Source: Clostridiales bacterium
GTDB lineage: Bacteria; Bacillota; Clostridia; Oscillospirales; CAG-272
Assembly: GCA_016280525.1 (NCBI GenBank)
Contig: JAEEGW010000205.1
Span: 1 to 5,145 of the forward strand
DNA: 5,145 nucleotides
Direction of reading: 5' to 3'
Both the position numbers and the translations under genes were made by a program. The notes below the pieces were generated by a model. That model made no database searches and was not told the origin of the DNA. It saw only the letters and a list, made by a program, of their open reading frames with translations. Positions 4,942-5,145 of the stretch are shown piece after piece (within the stretch, counting starts at the first letter, position 1; each line of letters opens with the position of its first letter).

Positions 4942-5060
4942 GTGAATTAACGGCAAAGCCGTTGTGAATTGAATTGCGCCGCTCTATGCCCCGCAGGGCA
5001 ATTTACGCCGTCAGGCAATTCACGTCGAAAGACAATTCACGCGCCGCACGGCGCAATTCA
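4942..5060. repeat. Array of short stem-loops separated by an AATTCAC linker
   Basis: The linker appears as GTGAATT at 4942-4948 and 4964-4970, then in the opposite sense as AATTTAC at 5000-5006, AATTCAC at 5017-5023 and 5034-5040, and AATTCA at 5055-5060. Between linkers stand different small hairpins: AACGGC-AAA-GCCGTT (4949-4963), TGCCC-CGCA-GGGCA (4987-5000), GCC-GTCA-GGC (5007-5016), GTC-GAAA-GAC (5024-5033, a GNRA-type loop) and GCGCC-GCAC-GGCGC (5041-5054). Two successive units are exactly 17 bases, the next 21. TGAATTGCGCCG (4970-4981) is a perfect 12-base complement of CGGCGCAATTCA (5049-5060), enclosing the right half. No gene is seen here. Confidence 0.75.
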
Positions 5061-5062
5061 TT

Positions 5063-5090
5063 AGGGGCTGCCGTATTCGCGGCAGCCCCT
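5063..5090. repeat. Perfect 11-bp stem-loop closing the repeat region
   Basis: AGGGGCTGCCG (5063-5073) pairs perfectly with CGGCAGCCCCT (5080-5090) around the loop TATTCG. It shares the AGGGG...CCCCT ends of the hairpin at 4894-4935. It lies 6 bases after the possible stop codon of the minus-strand gene at the right edge, so it might be the stem of that gene's terminator, but no T tract follows. Confidence 0.7.
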
Positions 5091-5096
5091 GCTTCT

Positions 5097-5144
5097 TCAT
5101 CTTCCTCTTCCGCGGCAGCCGTCGCAGTTACAGTAACAGAAAAG
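5097..5144 (-). CDS. Possible C-terminus of a minus-strand gene (partial, frame uncertain)
   Basis: One minus-strand frame enters from the right edge and ends at TGA (5099-5097) with a Cys/Arg-rich tail, FCYCNCDGCRGRGR. The stop lies just before the 11-bp hairpin at 5063-5090, which is where a gene end would be expected. A second minus frame is open further, to TAA at 5003-5005, with an Ala/Glu-rich stretch (TAAAEEEDEEAGAAA), but it runs through the hairpin array and so is less likely. Only about 16 codons are visible and no family is recognised. Confidence 0.28.
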   Translation of the reverse strand, partial: LFCYCNCDGCRGRGR

Positions 5145-5145
5145 T

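Noticed and set aside
4881..4972. Short plus-strand reading frame across the AGGGGTTCCCC hairpin
   Set aside because: It has no start with a ribosome site, its sequence is dictated by the palindrome, and it soon stops in the repeats.
4942..5060. CRISPR array
   Set aside because: The repeated part is only 7 bases, the intervening parts are 10-15 bases and self-complementary, and the orientation flips. No cas gene is present.

Overview
The window looks like chromosome from an uncultured, low-to-mid GC anaerobic Firmicute of the class Clostridia, plausibly a gut Oscillospirales or Christensenellales lineage. This is an inference. It rests on sigma-A consensus promoters, strong AGGAG/AAAGG ribosome binding sites, an XRE regulator with a long helical-repeat tail, a RelB/DinJ-PIN toxin-antitoxin pair, a small two-helix membrane protein of a type I associate with Firmicutes, and hairpin arrays of a kind I associate with such genomes.

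Left part, plus strand (1-1460): the 3' end of a gene for a surface protein with a carbohydrate-binding-like domain and a C-terminal membrane anchor. It is followed after 12 bases by a complete small-conductance mechanosensitive channel gene (mscS), then by two hairpins, the second with a T tract that probably ends the operon.

Middle part, all minus strand (1544-4578), in three transcription units. (a) A 376-residue XRE regulator has its own consensus promoter, whose -10 box lies inside an inverted repeat. (b) A toxin-antitoxin operon has a RelB/DinJ-type antitoxin overlapping a PIN-domain toxin by ATGA, driven from a promoter buried in a 34-base near-perfect palindrome and closed by a rho-independent terminator. 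(c) A small two-helix membrane protein with a coiled-coil tail is followed by a flavodoxin, apparently co-transcribed from a perfect TTGACA-N17-TATAAT promoter with a hairpin in its leader.

Right part (4712-5096): more than 300 bases with no convincing gene, packed with inverted repeats. A terminator-like hairpin (4720-4747) is followed by AGCTAAATT boxes around small stem-loops, a 16-bp hairpin, an array of short stem-loops separated by a conserved AATTCAC linker that switches orientation midway, and a final 11-bp hairpin. The stems differ in sequence but each stays self-complementary. This is the least explained part of the window. A possible C-terminus of a minus-strand gene touches the right edge.

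No phage, insertion sequence, CRISPR, rRNA or tRNA was recognised.
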